Part shown: piece by piece, positions 43,101 to 52,252 of the stretch
Layout of the letters: the number at the start of each line of letters is the position of its first letter
Position numbering within the stretch: position 1 is the stretch's first letter
Assembly: GCA_040403075.1 (NCBI GenBank)
Contig: JBBALJ010000005.1
Coordinates: forward strand, 10,726-74,725
Source: RGVD01 sp040403075
GTDB lineage: Bacteria > Bacteroidota > Bacteroidia > UKL13-3
DNA length: 64,000 nt
Reading direction: 5' to 3'
Program-made: the position numbers and the translations under genes
The notes under the pieces: model-generated
Told to the model about the DNA's origin: nothing
The model's input: only the letters and a program-made list of their open reading frames with translations
Database searches by the model: none

Positions 43101-45519
43101 TTTTAAAATTATCAATATCACTTGATTTATATGTGCCAGAGCTATTGAAAACAATGGATTGAAGCGTAGTTGGAACACAAGATACACTTACATTAATTCT
43201 ATATAAAACTACATTTTTTGTACCAGGTATGGCATTAGTAATAGTAGCTGAAGCATTTGATAAAATAATGCAATTCGGGTTATTGAAAATGCTAACGTTT
43301 AATTTGCTGGTATCGCTGCACTGTAGTTGGTTTTTACCTTCTATTTTGATGCTACCTGCACCGCTTGAATCCCATTGTACCAAAATTGAGTTTGTACCTT
43401 GGCCTGAAACAATTCTTCCATTCACAATCGACCAAGTGTATGTAATATTTGCAGTGAATGGAACGCTATAAGTATAAGTAACATTATTAAAAACATTGTT
43501 GAAAGGACCTATAATACTGTCAATAATATGAGTAGGAGTAATATCTATGTTGCTTGTTGTTAGTCCAATAGCAGTGGTTTGACCATTTGTAAAGGTTAAA
43601 TCGTTATAGTTAATAGAAATATTGTGATTTAATGCCTGACATTGAATATCCGCAGTTAATAACAAATAATTTGAATCATTGTTGAACGTGTAATTTAATC
43701 CTGAGAATATCTGAAGCCCAGCATCAATTCCTATAGTTTTAGTTGCTAATAAAACAGGAGTTCCAGTTGTTAGGTCTGATTTGGTATGATACCATAACTT
43801 GAAGTTTAAAATATCATTTGAATTGTAGGAACCAGAGCTTATAAATTTTATTGTATTCAAATTAATGCCAGAACAAATGCTTGGAAAATCGATTCTGTAT
43901 AAAACTACATTTTTTGAACCTTTTAGCGGTTTGTTTTGAGCAATAGCAGCATTTTTTATGCTGATATAACTAATAGTATCAATAATGCCATTGTCTGCAA
44001 ATCCAATGGAAGCCACAGAAAATTTTCCACCATATTTTGATGCATTTAAATAATCGTTTAGCACTTGAGAATAAGGACCGTTACCAATAGCAAATTTTGA
44101 AGGAGATTTATACCAATTTCCAAATAAATCATTACACACAATATTCGAAGATGATCTAGAAAAAGAAGATAGTTCATCTATGTTATTCCATTGCAATTTT
44201 ATGTTCAAGTTGCTATTTCCTGGGATTGCCTCACTTATATCCCAAGTTTTATTGATGGCATTATTTGTAATTATTCCTGAATTATTTGAAAGACCTTTTG
44301 ATACCTTTACCTTGATATCATCTAATATACAAGTATTTTGAATAGTGGCGGGATTATAGTCAGTCATGGTTCCAACAGGGAAAACTACTGGTGTAACTTT
44401 CCCCGTTTTGCCTATTCCATTAAAAATAAGGCAACCAGTTAAATTTGTGACCACATATCCTGAATCACTTTCGCCATTGGTAGTTCCGTTAGAACCTATG
44501 GTTAGATTATTATTATTTAAAATAATTTTTCCTTTAGAAAAGTTTAATTGACTCAACACATTAATACCACCACCAAGAGTTACATGATAAGGGTTTTGTT
44601 GGGTCATTTTACTTATTGTGAAGGGTAAGACAGTATTTTGTATTCTGTCTGTACCAGGGATGTCGTTCCCTTTAAATACAATACTACCATTAGCATTAGT
44701 AATGGTTCCATAATTCCAAAAATCTGTCCTTACTGTAACTGTATTTCCTGAATTTATATAGTGTGTTGCGCCAGGCATGAGGGTATATCCTCTTATATCC
44801 ATTCCACCAGAAAACCCGCCAGTGTATATATTTACTTCCTTGTTCGTACCTAAACTTACTGTAGTATCATTACCCGTTCTTTGAGATTTTTGAATCCACT
44901 GATTTCCAGTCCAATAGGCAGGAGTGAAACACCTTTGTTGGTTTGTTAGAACTGTTGCAAGGTTAGCAGAAGCACTGTTAGCAACCACTGTGATCCTATT
45001 ACCTGAAAGATCTGGAACTAAAAAACCCGCACTTGAAGAGCCATGAAATTTCCATGCAAACTTAGGAGGTATAGTTGTAGAAAACGGAACGGTATTGTTC
45101 ATGGTAATTCTAAAACAATTTATTCGCTTTCCTTTTTGGACATTGGTCCCAAGTCCTGAACTAACAATTGTGATAATTTTTCGCCAATAATCAGTCATTC
45201 CGCTTACAGTATAAATTGCTACAGAAGTTTGCTGATTGGTTTTTAATTCACTATACTGTTCGGTGATACTAATGGTTCCTCCATTTCGCCATCCTTGATC
45301 AGCTACGAAGGCTATCGTGCCCCCACTGAGTTCAAAATCGGCTGTATCTGTATTATATAAATAAACATCAAGTTGGTATGAGGTGGGGCTTAATAGTTTT
45401 TCATTTTCTAACCTCCATTCGAATTTGGGTAGTTGGGCAAATCCAATAAACTGAAAAAGACAAAGGACAAGCCATGTCGATATTCTTAGTTTAAATTTGA
45501 TTATCAGGTTATTGTTCAT
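40186..45519 (-). CDS. Giant T9SS-secreted repeat protein, five BNR-assoc/PKD-like units
   Basis: 1777 residues. The layout is a signal peptide (LVLCLFQFIGFAQ), an N-terminal domain clearly homologous to that of the downstream neighbour (FEWRLENEKLLSPTSYQLDV), then five repeats of about 235 residues. Each repeat starts near NKPLKG/NNPIMG/NPTRG-KNVVLYR and ends with a PKD-like domain containing VSGQGTN or a close variant. The end is a T9SS sorting domain (VEIFPNPNNGQFTIQI, LNTGIYLLKIKSD). It is probably a surface adhesin. The gene is first in a two-gene unit. The two proteins differ mainly by repeat number, pointing to unit gain or loss. Confidence 0.86.
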   Translation of the reverse strand: MNNNLIIKFKLRISTWLVLCLFQFIGFAQLPKFEWRLENEKLLSPTSYQLDVYLYNTDTADFELSGGTIAFVADQGWRNGGTISITEQYSELKTNQQTSVAIYTVSGMTDYWRKIITIVSSGLGTNVQKGKRINCFRITMNNTVPFSTTIPPKFAWKFHGSSSAGFLVPDLSGNRITVVANSASANLATVLTNQQRCFTPAYWTGNQWIQKSQRTGNDTTVSLGTNKEVNIYTGGFSGGMDIRGYTLMPGATHYINSGNTVTVRTDFWNYGTITNANGSIVFKGNDIPGTDRIQNTVLPFTISKMTQQNPYHVTLGGGINVLSQLNFSKGKIILNNNNLTIGSNGTTNGESDSGYVVTNLTGCLIFNGIGKTGKVTPVVFPVGTMTDYNPATIQNTCILDDIKVKVSKGLSNNSGIITNNAINKTWDISEAIPGNSNLNIKLQWNNIDELSSFSRSSSNIVCNDLFGNWYKSPSKFAIGNGPYSQVLNDYLNASKYGGKFSVASIGFADNGIIDTISYISIKNAAIAQNKPLKGSKNVVLYRIDFPSICSGINLNTIKFISSGSYNSNDILNFKLWYHTKSDLTTGTPVLLATKTIGIDAGLQIFSGLNYTFNNDSNYLLLTADIQCQALNHNISINYNDLTFTNGQTTAIGLTTSNIDITPTHIIDSIIGPFNNVFNNVTYTYSVPFTANITYTWSIVNGRIVSGQGTNSILVQWDSSGAGSIKIEGKNQLQCSDTSKLNVSIFNNPNCIILSNASATITNAIPGTKNVVLYRINVSVSCVPTTLQSIVFNSSGTYKSSDIDNFKIWFHTNSAFDIGTPVLLSSKTSNLDTGFQNFTSLNQIYQKGLGYIFITTDIQCKAKSGSIIIKAIGLNNLAFSTGNSSGNGFTSSTVNYNELDIIDSIVGPKSNIYTNTVYNYSVKNQSQTNYNWAITNGTILSGQGTNSISVQWDSLGIGRLFVEGTNQLLCNDTASFSLNISYNPNCIQLSSGTAPDNNPIMGTKNVVLYRINVSVSCIPTLLKSLKFVTSGGYTGNEIDSLKIWFHTDSLFNIGKPILIDSKTNGLGPGNQNFLSLNLTLPIGKSYIFITANLLCSPISSNIIINPINTNDILFSTGNSTSNGFSSSLININQADLVDSIKGPNINASTNISYKYNVSPLPNITYQWIVTNGNITSGQGTNEITVEWLNNGIGNILLVGQNAQMCLDTSQLQVTISNNPGCVSVANGIAPINNPTRGAKNVVLYRVDLNVSCNSPLINSLQFTTQGNYNSNDISNFKIWYHNSTNFKSGAPILLSTKTTNLNPGIQKFTFFATPLPNGSNYIFLTADISCVANKKDIIVKAITNTDVGLSSGTPVGSTFASSTVSINNTAIIDNIVGQQNVFTSSVYTYNVTLVPGTFYNWTVTNGTVVSGQGTNSITVQWFDSGPGSIMADATNVNQCSASSNKSVIVTNNSPIISLKNGTAPQPIPSKGQNNIVLYRIDIKVESYDAVLAGIKFKTGGTYEDSDISNFKIWYHNKPSFKVGTPILLDTKTANTGAGIQEFYNLTRTLPVDSHFIFITADIPCGANNKVIYFNALTQDDISFNYGIIKSADFISKPVTINPLPIVNNIDGQTNNVRTKLNYAYSVVQQEIANYEWHVTNGVIISGQGTNAITLNWLSEGQGSVKIVATNQFQCSDSAQLNLNIFTNRTGIENIKNLSEVEIFPNPNNGQFTIQINSITKSEAIFSICNLIGQEVWTEKLLTVTGKQKIDIDSKLNTGIYLLKIKSDNEQVIKTLVIK

Positions 45520-45690
45520 TATTATCCAAATACAAACGCAATTTAATAAAAATCAATTCATATTGCTTTAATATTTAAAATATTAAGAAATTTTTCAATA
45601 ATTTACATTGTCGTGACTTTTTATAAATACAATTTCAATTTAGTGTTCATAATGCTTTATAAGTCACATTAAAACCTATAAATCGATTAA

Positions 45691-45698
45691 TATATTTG
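45691..45698 (+). promoter_or_regulatory. Candidate -7 box before the 45719 gene
   Basis: TATATTTG matches TAnnTTTG and ends 20 bases before the preferred ATG. I see no convincing -33 TTTG. The rest of the 193-base gap is AT-rich. Confidence 0.45.
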
Positions 45699-45718
45699 AG
45701 GATTAAATATTATTGTAC

Positions 45719-47059
45719 ATGTCAATACTAAAATCTTCATTTTTTGTATCACTAACTTTGTTAGTTTTAGTTGTTAATGCTCAGGTAAAGCCCTCTGTAT
45801 CTCTTGATGCAAAAACATCTGGAGGCTTCTATCAAAATTATTTCGATCTAGGAGAAAATGGATTTGTTGTGGTTTTGAATAAATCAAAGAACGATATCAA
45901 AGCTTCAGTAAGTATAAAAGAGTCTAGTAATATAGCATATTATTTTAGTAAAGATTTAAGCAAACGAACCATAATACGATATACTAGTTTGGATAATACC
46001 AGTTTCTTGGCAAATGAAAACCATATAGTGCTACTTGAGAAAAATGTAGATGTATACAATGTTAAGCTATTTGATTATAACGGAAAGTTGATATCTACCA
46101 AGCGACTTGATTTAGCTCAAGCAGGTTTATCAACTGATAAAATAAATAGAACCTTTTTGAGCAGCGGAACTCGCATAAATTATGAGGTTTACGATTTGAT
46201 GCAAGGTGTTCATATTTTTTATAATGACTTAACTTCAGCTGGACAAAATGATATTATTGAAGCTGATATTGCTTTCCCTAATAGTAATTTATTTGAATCT
46301 GTTTCATACCCTAGTGAATGGAAGTTTCTATCTGAATATAAAGGCTATTATTCATTTTATAGAATTGGGAATAATAAGCAATACAATCCCGATCATACCA
46401 TTCTTCATTTAGCCATGTATGACAACAGTTTTGGGCTATTTCGTGAGTTAAATTCTAATAATATATTGTCATTTGGGGAGACCTTACAAGGTAAAGAGTT
46501 CTCTATTGATTTAAATATTGCTCAACAAGCTTTTTATTTGTCTTATATCAATAAAATTTCGGATAAATATGGATTTTGTGTACAAAAGTATAAGTTTGAT
46601 AATTTGAGTAATACACTTAAAAGAACCACAAGAAAAGATGTAGATTTAATTGACAATTCGGTAAATAAATTTGTTGAAACTGATGGTATTTCTACACCTA
46701 AAGTTCCACTGTTGAAGCAAATCGGAACTGATGAAGAGGTAGTTATTGCTAAGGATAGGTTATCTTTGGTGGACGATGCTGTAAATCAAATTTACATTAT
46801 TGATGAAAAAGATAACCTAAAATATAATGAGGTTCAAACAGGCGATTTTGATATGCTTAATCTAGATGGGTTCTGCGGTGATAACGGTAAAATGTATTCT
46901 CGTTTTGATAAAATGATGATGAAAAATGCCTTAAAACAAATTTGTGAATGCAAACATTGTGAGGTCTTAGACATTGCAGTAGACGAAAAAGGAAATGAGT
47001 TATTGATAACCCAAAATGCAGAGACCAATGTGGTTAATATATACCGATTCATGAAATAA
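45719..47059 (+). CDS. Secreted protein of unknown function
   Basis: About 446 residues with a signal peptide (SFFVSLTLLVLVVNAQ). The mature part is beta-rich with repeated patterns resembling a propeller or WD-like series (FDLGENGFVVVLNKSK, NHIVLLEKN, KLFDYNGKLISTKRL, YKGYYSFYRIGNN), but I cannot name a family. Two cysteine pairs occur near the end (ICECKHCEVLDIAV). The ORF can be opened at a TTG at 45713, but ATG 45719 (MSILKSSFF) gives the normal signal-peptide start. The gene is oriented away from the giant T9SS pair. No T9SS sorting domain is visible, so it is probably periplasmic or a small surface protein. Confidence 0.6.
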   Translation: MSILKSSFFVSLTLLVLVVNAQVKPSVSLDAKTSGGFYQNYFDLGENGFVVVLNKSKNDIKASVSIKESSNIAYYFSKDLSKRTIIRYTSLDNTSFLANENHIVLLEKNVDVYNVKLFDYNGKLISTKRLDLAQAGLSTDKINRTFLSSGTRINYEVYDLMQGVHIFYNDLTSAGQNDIIEADIAFPNSNLFESVSYPSEWKFLSEYKGYYSFYRIGNNKQYNPDHTILHLAMYDNSFGLFRELNSNNILSFGETLQGKEFSIDLNIAQQAFYLSYINKISDKYGFCVQKYKFDNLSNTLKRTTRKDVDLIDNSVNKFVETDGISTPKVPLLKQIGTDEEVVIAKDRLSLVDDAVNQIYIIDEKDNLKYNEVQTGDFDMLNLDGFCGDNGKMYSRFDKMMMKNALKQICECKHCEVLDIAVDEKGNELLITQNAETNVVNIYRFMK

Positions 47060-47101
47060 ATTCAATTCAACATTCACAAAATTAATAGCATATTTGCAAG
47101 C

Positions 47102-47839
47102 ATGGAAAGAAAGGAATGGTTTGCCGAATGGTTCGATTCAAAATACTATCATATACTTTACAAAAATCGAAATTATCAAGAGGCTGAGGCGTTTCTTTCA
47201 AAATTAATTGATTTCTTAAAACCTAACTTATCAGATAAGATAATAGATCTTGCTTGCGGTAAAGGAAGACACTCCATTTATTTAAATAAACTTGGATATA
47301 ATGTAATAGGAGTTGATCTATCAGCAAATAGTATCAATGAGGCTAATACTTTTGCTAATGAAAATTTAAAATTTGAAATTGCTGATTTACGCAGTTTGCC
47401 ATACAATAATACATTTGAAATCGGGTTAAATCTTTTCACTAGTTTCGGGTATTTTGAATCAGATAAGGTGAACTTGGAAGTGTTTTCTCAATTTAATAAA
47501 ATTTTGAAACCAAATGGAATAATTTTGGTTGATTTTTTGAATGCATCCAAAATTTATGCTCAAACAAACTGTGTTGAAACAAAAGAAATTGAGGGAATTC
47601 AATTTCATATTCATAAGAAAATTGAAAATAAAAGGGTAATTAAAACCATAGAGTTTAATGACACCGGAGAGAAGAATTTTTATACAGAATCTGTCCAATT
47701 ACTGGAGCTAAGCGATTTCGAAAAATTAGTAGAAAACTCATCTTTCAAATTACTCAATGTTTTTGGTAGTTATAGTTTAGAATCTTACAATCAGGAATCG
47801 AGTGATAGATTGATTATTGTAGCCCAAAAAATAGCATGA
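47102..47839 (+). CDS. Class I SAM-dependent methyltransferase
   Basis: 245 residues. The SAM-binding signature IIDLACGKGRHSIYLNKLGY is near residue 47, followed by VIGVDLSANSINEA (acidic end of strand 2) and FEIGLNLFTSFGYF. Substrate cannot be read from the sequence. The ATG is only five bases after CATATTTG (47089-47096), a near -7 box, so the leader would be very short. Its stop overlaps the start of the PAP2 gene by four bases (ATGA), and the ZIP gene follows with one base overlap. These three form a tight operon. Confidence 0.88.
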   Translation: MERKEWFAEWFDSKYYHILYKNRNYQEAEAFLSKLIDFLKPNLSDKIIDLACGKGRHSIYLNKLGYNVIGVDLSANSINEANTFANENLKFEIADLRSLPYNNTFEIGLNLFTSFGYFESDKVNLEVFSQFNKILKPNGIILVDFLNASKIYAQTNCVETKEIEGIQFHIHKKIENKRVIKTIEFNDTGEKNFYTESVQLLELSDFEKLVENSSFKLLNVFGSYSLESYNQESSDRLIIVAQKIA

Positions 47840-48405
47840 TTGAACGGATAATACAATTGGATAAAACGGTATTTATTGCTATAAATAATGGCTTGTCAAA
47901 TCCATTCTTAGATTTGCTTTGTCCAATCCTTCGTAATCAGTCTACCTGGTATTTATTGTATGTGGTTTTTATATATTTTATAATTAAACAATATAAGAAA
48001 CAAAGTTGGAAAATATTTTTAGGAATAGCGTTAATGATTCTTTGTTCAGATCAATTTAGCGCCAACTTGATTAAGAATACATTTCAGCGTATTAGACCTT
48101 GTGCTGAGCCAAGTTTGAGTGGCATAACTCGTCATTTGATAGCAAGTTGTAATGGATATAGTTTTATCTCTGCCCATGCAACCAACCATTTTGCCATCGC
48201 AGCTTTCATCTCCTTTTTCTTAAAGTCTATCAGTAGATTCCTATTGCCAATATTATTATTGTGGGCAGCAAGCATTGCTTTTTCTCAAGTGTATGTGGGT
48301 GTTCATTATCCTTTAGATGTCTTAGTAGGAGCGATTGTTGGAAGTTTGTTTGGTTTGGCATTCTCAAAATACACTAATAAATATATTCATACTATTCAGA
48401 CCTAA
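47836..48405 (+). CDS. PAP2-family membrane phosphatase
   Basis: 189 residues with five to six membrane helices. The three acid-phosphatase motifs are visible: KNTFQRIRP, the SAHATNH block in place of PSGH, and SQVYVGVHYPLDVLVG. They assign it to the PAP2 superfamily of lipid phosphatases, including undecaprenyl pyrophosphate and phosphatidic acid phosphatases. The second motif has Ala instead of the usual Gly before His, a common variant. The likely role is recycling of undecaprenyl or other lipid phosphates at the periplasmic side. It is translationally coupled with the methyltransferase upstream. Confidence 0.87.
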   Translation: MIERIIQLDKTVFIAINNGLSNPFLDLLCPILRNQSTWYLLYVVFIYFIIKQYKKQSWKIFLGIALMILCSDQFSANLIKNTFQRIRPCAEPSLSGITRHLIASCNGYSFISAHATNHFAIAAFISFFLKSISRFLLPILLLWAASIAFSQVYVGVHYPLDVLVGAIVGSLFGLAFSKYTNKYIHTIQT

Positions 48406-49124
48406 TGAAATATTTTGCTCTTATACTACTTTTATTTGGACCCTTGTCAGGAGCATACCTTGCCATTAAAAGTGCAAGTGTCAATCAAAAAACGCTTAAG
48501 TTGTTTTTATCTTTTGCAGGTGGTTATTTATTAGCTGTAACATTTCTAAATTTAATACCTGAAGTATTCTCACAATACAATCATTACAAAGGAATTTTGG
48601 TATTATCTGGTTTCTTTTTTCAGATTTTTCTTGAGAGGTATTCTGAAGGAATTGAGCATGGACACATGCATCTTCATCAAAAAGTGAAGACTAATGTTGT
48701 TCCTGTTGGAATTGTTTTAAGCTTGAGTATTCATTCCTTTACAGAGGGTATTCCACTAGGCGCTTTAATAGATAATGATAAGAGTTTTTACTCTTTGTTG
48801 ATAGGTATTATTATTCATGAAGTGCCAGCCTCTTTTGCATTAATTACTATCATGAAAAGTCTGCAATTAAATATGAAACAATTACTATTTGTTTCTTTGG
48901 TTTATGCCATCATGTCGCCTATGGGTGCTATCAGCAGCAATATAGTTGAGATGTATTTGAATCCGGCTTCATTCAATTATTTTATGGCTTTTGTTATTGG
49001 CACATTCTTGCACATCTCAACCACCATTTTATTTGAAAATAGCGAGCATCATATTTTTAGCAAACAAAAACTTCTCTCAGTATTGGCTGGAGTTAGCATT
49101 GCTGCTTTGATATCACTTATTTAG
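48405..49124 (+). CDS. ZIP-family divalent metal transporter
   Basis: 239 residues with about seven to eight membrane helices. The metal-path residues are seen in HSFTEGIPLGALID (HxxxEG) and IIHEVPASFALITI (HExP). Between helices 3 and 4 lies a His-rich loop (EHGHMHLHQK), typical for ZIP proteins and probably a metal sensor. The family imports zinc, iron or related ions. The ATG uses the last base of the preceding TAA stop (overlap of one), making it the third gene of the methyltransferase-PAP2 operon. Confidence 0.9.
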   Translation: MKYFALILLLFGPLSGAYLAIKSASVNQKTLKLFLSFAGGYLLAVTFLNLIPEVFSQYNHYKGILVLSGFFFQIFLERYSEGIEHGHMHLHQKVKTNVVPVGIVLSLSIHSFTEGIPLGALIDNDKSFYSLLIGIIIHEVPASFALITIMKSLQLNMKQLLFVSLVYAIMSPMGAISSNIVEMYLNPASFNYFMAFVIGTFLHISTTILFENSEHHIFSKQKLLSVLAGVSIAALISLI

Positions 49125-49157
49125 TTTTTTTTATAACTAAACTAACAGCACTGAAAA

Positions 49158-51557
49158 TTATTTACTTGATTCGCTAATTCTTTTGAATATAGCAATTGAA
49201 AACCCTATTATCATTATAATCGTGCCACCCCATACAAGATTAATCCAAGGGAAAACAATGGCTTTCATAATGATGAAATCACCTGAATTATCCTGCTCAG
49301 AAGTTTCTATTGAAATCTTCCCAGTTTTAGGGTCTAAGTTTTTGAAACTGAATTTTAGTTTTGCTTCATTGCTAATTGCATCATAATTAACTGCGGCATT
49401 TTGTTTTATTCCGAACAGCGGAGTAGCAGTTACAATATTATCCAAAGTGTGAATTTCTAGTTCCGCCCCTATCATTATTTCAAGGTTTTCAACATTCAAA
49501 TTCGTTTGGCTATTTGCATTTGAATTGATGTTTTTCAAAATAGCAAATGCATTATTTGTGTATATCGTGTCGCCTTTTTTTACCTCATGCATAGTTAGGT
49601 TTATGTATTTGGCTGATTCCTTTTTTTGCGGAACCGAACTTACATAGGTAAATACATCATGACTGATATAGTGCTTGGTATCAGGATTGGCAACCAAACC
49701 AAATTTAGGATTTATTTGTCCATTAGGATATAAGTTAAATTCATATTCAACCTCGCCATTATTTGCATTAAGTTTTTTATAATTTACCTTATAATACGTG
49801 TTTACCCAGTTTTGAGAATCACTTACATAAGTTACCATATAATCACTCATTTTAATGGTTTTGGCTCTTTCTAAAAATACATTTTCTACGTTTTCTTTGG
49901 TATTAAATTCATTGCTTAATGCTTGGCGGCTTTCATTTATTGAGATAACTTTTTTATTAGCAGACGAAACCAAAACACCTATCAACAATACTCCGAAACC
50001 AATATGGGCAACCGCTGCTCCAGCAAATTTTACCTTTCCAGTGAACAATGGTTTCAAAAGAGAAGCGTTTGCTACTACAGTGTAAACGGCAGCAAAAAGT
50101 AAACCTATGTAATACCATGATGTTAACTCGAAAGCGAAAAATAGGGTTGTAGCCAAAACTAAAGAAATCGCAGCATGCAACAGCAGTTTTTTAGTTCCCT
50201 CTATGCTATTTTTCTTATATTTTAGTGTATGAGCAACACCAGTGAGCAATGCTACTAAAATAGCCATTGGCATTTGCCATTTATTGTAGTGATTGATGAT
50301 GTCAGCCGGTGGGGCTAATTTTGCATCGAAGATTTTATTAAATACAGGAATAGAGGTAGTTAATATTACCTGAAAGGCTGAAATTACTAAAACCAAACTT
50401 CCAATAAACATCCAAAATTCTCTGGTATAGATATCTTCATCTTTGTTCGATTTCGGAATTAACTTCCATCTAATAATCATCAAAACAATTGATAGTACTA
50501 CAAATATTAACAAGAAAACCAGCAACTGTCCGCTCATTCCCAAATCGGTGAAAGAGTGAACTGATGAATTGCCCAAAATGCCTGAACGTGTTAGGAATGT
50601 GGCGTAAAGCACCATTAAAAAAGTTGTGATTATAAGAATAAATGCAACTGAAAGCGAATTTCCAGAATGTTTGTAAATTATCATTACATGAACACCTGCT
50701 ATCAAAATCAACCAGGGAACTAGAGAAGCATTTTCAACAGGATCCCAAGCCCAATAACCGCCAAAACTTAAACTTTCATAAGCCCAAAAACCACCCATAA
50801 TGATTCCAGTGCCTAAAACCATTGTGCTAACTAAAGCCCATGGCAAGGCTGGTTTTAGCCACTCCGTAAACTGCTTTCTCCACAATCCAGCTATTGCATA
50901 TGCAAAAGGTACAACTGTGGTAGCAAATCCGAAGAATAGGGTAGGAGGGTGTATAACCATCCAATAGTTCTGCAACAATGGATTTAAACCATTACCATCT
51001 TTAATTTTTGATAAATAATCTGCCTGCTTGAATATAGGTGCCTCACCCATCATATTTCTTAGTAATTCAAATGGGCTACTACCTAATTTGTAACCTAATA
51101 TTTTTACTCCTAAAAGCATACTCGTTAAAGCTATTTGAGAAAGCATTACTAAGGCCATTACAGAATTGGTCCATCCTTTAGCGGTTTTTAGTAATATTTG
51201 ACCAATTACCATTTGCCAGAAAATCCATAACAAGAAACTCCCTTCCTGACCTTCCCAAAAACAAGAAATCATGAAATGTACGGGCAAATCTCTCGATGAG
51301 TGCTGCCATGCGTAATAATATTCAAATAAATGTTGATGAATGATATAAAATAAGATGCTTATTATGGATATAACCGCAAGACTATGAAGATGAAAGGTAT
51401 ATTTGGCAATTAATCCCCAACTCTTATCTAATGGATTTTTCTCAGCCAGAAAAAAAGCTAATGTTGCTAATATAGAAGAAATAAATGAAAGTACGATTGC
51501 AGTATGACCGAGATTTCCCCAGATTAAATGCTCTCCCTGAAATATAACTTGATTCAT
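49158..51557 (-). CDS. Cytochrome c biogenesis heme lyase, CcmF/CcsA type
   Basis: 799 residues with many membrane helices. The WWD heme-handling domain is in GGYWAWDPVENASLVPWLIL; VIHPPTLFFGFATTVVPF and FLTRSGILGNSSVHSFTDLGM are further conserved loops with heme-ligand histidines. The C-terminal third contains periplasmic beta-rich sequence, as in CcmF. It attaches heme to apocytochrome c at the periplasmic face. Other Ccm genes (ccmE, ccmC, ccmB) are not adjacent. The ATG start (MNQVIFQGEHLIWGNLGH) matches the family N-terminus. The 267-base gap upstream is AT-rich with a -7 box only on the other strand. Confidence 0.88.
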   Translation of the reverse strand: MNQVIFQGEHLIWGNLGHTAIVLSFISSILATLAFFLAEKNPLDKSWGLIAKYTFHLHSLAVISIISILFYIIHQHLFEYYYAWQHSSRDLPVHFMISCFWEGQEGSFLLWIFWQMVIGQILLKTAKGWTNSVMALVMLSQIALTSMLLGVKILGYKLGSSPFELLRNMMGEAPIFKQADYLSKIKDGNGLNPLLQNYWMVIHPPTLFFGFATTVVPFAYAIAGLWRKQFTEWLKPALPWALVSTMVLGTGIIMGGFWAYESLSFGGYWAWDPVENASLVPWLILIAGVHVMIIYKHSGNSLSVAFILIITTFLMVLYATFLTRSGILGNSSVHSFTDLGMSGQLLVFLLIFVVLSIVLMIIRWKLIPKSNKDEDIYTREFWMFIGSLVLVISAFQVILTTSIPVFNKIFDAKLAPPADIINHYNKWQMPMAILVALLTGVAHTLKYKKNSIEGTKKLLLHAAISLVLATTLFFAFELTSWYYIGLLFAAVYTVVANASLLKPLFTGKVKFAGAAVAHIGFGVLLIGVLVSSANKKVISINESRQALSNEFNTKENVENVFLERAKTIKMSDYMVTYVSDSQNWVNTYYKVNYKKLNANNGEVEYEFNLYPNGQINPKFGLVANPDTKHYISHDVFTYVSSVPQKKESAKYINLTMHEVKKGDTIYTNNAFAILKNINSNANSQTNLNVENLEIMIGAELEIHTLDNIVTATPLFGIKQNAAVNYDAISNEAKLKFSFKNLDPKTGKISIETSEQDNSGDFIIMKAIVFPWINLVWGGTIIMIIGFSIAIFKRISESSK

Positions 51558-51781
51558 TAATTATTTAATTTTACTTGATATCTGCAAACATACATAATGC
51601 TAACAGATTACTGATACGCACTTATGTGAAACTTGTCATATGTTCAATAATTATCAATCTAATTGTAGTATTTTAATTACATTCTTAAGTAATTTTCCTT
51701 CAAAAGAATAAAATTCACAAAAACATTACATAGTTTTTATGATAAATTACAAATTATTGGTTAATGCTGCCAATTATTACC

Positions 51782-51789
51782 TATGTTTG
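51782..51789 (+). promoter_or_regulatory. Candidate -7 promoter box
   Basis: TATGTTTG is an exact TAnnTTTG match 35 bases before the ATG at 51825. A TTGG at 51757-51760 is a weak -33 box with a 21-base spacer. Confidence 0.5.
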
Positions 51790-51824
51790 TAACTTAAATA
51801 ACCAACGAGGCAAAATACGCATAT

Positions 51825-52196
51825 ATGAGAGACGCAGGCATGTATACACAGTTGTGGAAGAAATACCTTCCCGTAATTAGATTGCTACTTAAGAAAACAG
51901 TAGATGGGGAGCAAAAACTTCAAATTTATAAACATGAGTTTGAAAGTACTGGGGCTCGTAATAAACTAGGTTATGTGTTTAGTCTTGAATTAGTAAATGG
52001 AAAGCCTATTAACAAAAGCAATACTACGGCTGTGGCAAGTGACTTGTATGGAGTTCTGAGTTCAAATGAAGCAGTAGCTGAATGGTTAAAGGATCAAAAT
52101 ATCAAAATTAGCGTAGGTCGTTCGTGTGAATTAGTTATGCAGAAATTTGAAAAGGTAGTTAAAGAAGTGGCACCTGAGCCAGTAGCTTCTGCATAA
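51825..52196 (+). CDS. Hypothetical protein, small alpha/beta, unknown
   Basis: 123 residues. No signal peptide is obvious. It has a basic helical N-terminus (LWKKYLPVIRLLLKK), then strands (KLQIYKHEF, GYVFSLELVNG) and a helix near the end (CELVMQKFEKVVKEV), with a Pro/Ala tail. I do not recognise a family. An alternative ATG at 51840 would remove five residues. The good promoter box in front and the terminator hairpin behind it argue that it is a true monocistronic gene. Confidence 0.6.
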   Translation: MRDAGMYTQLWKKYLPVIRLLLKKTVDGEQKLQIYKHEFESTGARNKLGYVFSLELVNGKPINKSNTTAVASDLYGVLSSNEAVAEWLKDQNIKISVGRSCELVMQKFEKVVKEVAPEPVASA

Positions 52197-52217
52197 TTTC
52201 CAAATTATATAATGAGG

Positions 52218-52252
52218 AATGCGCTTTATTTTGATATGAAGTGCATTTTTTG
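52218..52252 (+). terminator. Rho-independent terminator
   Basis: AATGCGCTT pairs with AAGTGCATT (one G-T pair) around a 12-base AT loop and is followed by six T. It lies 21 bases after the stop of the 123-residue gene. Confidence 0.65.

Noticed and set aside
36258..45519. CRISPR or DNA tandem repeat in the giant genes
   Set aside because: The periodicity is at protein-domain level (about 700 bases) with diverged DNA; there are no short direct repeats with unique spacers.
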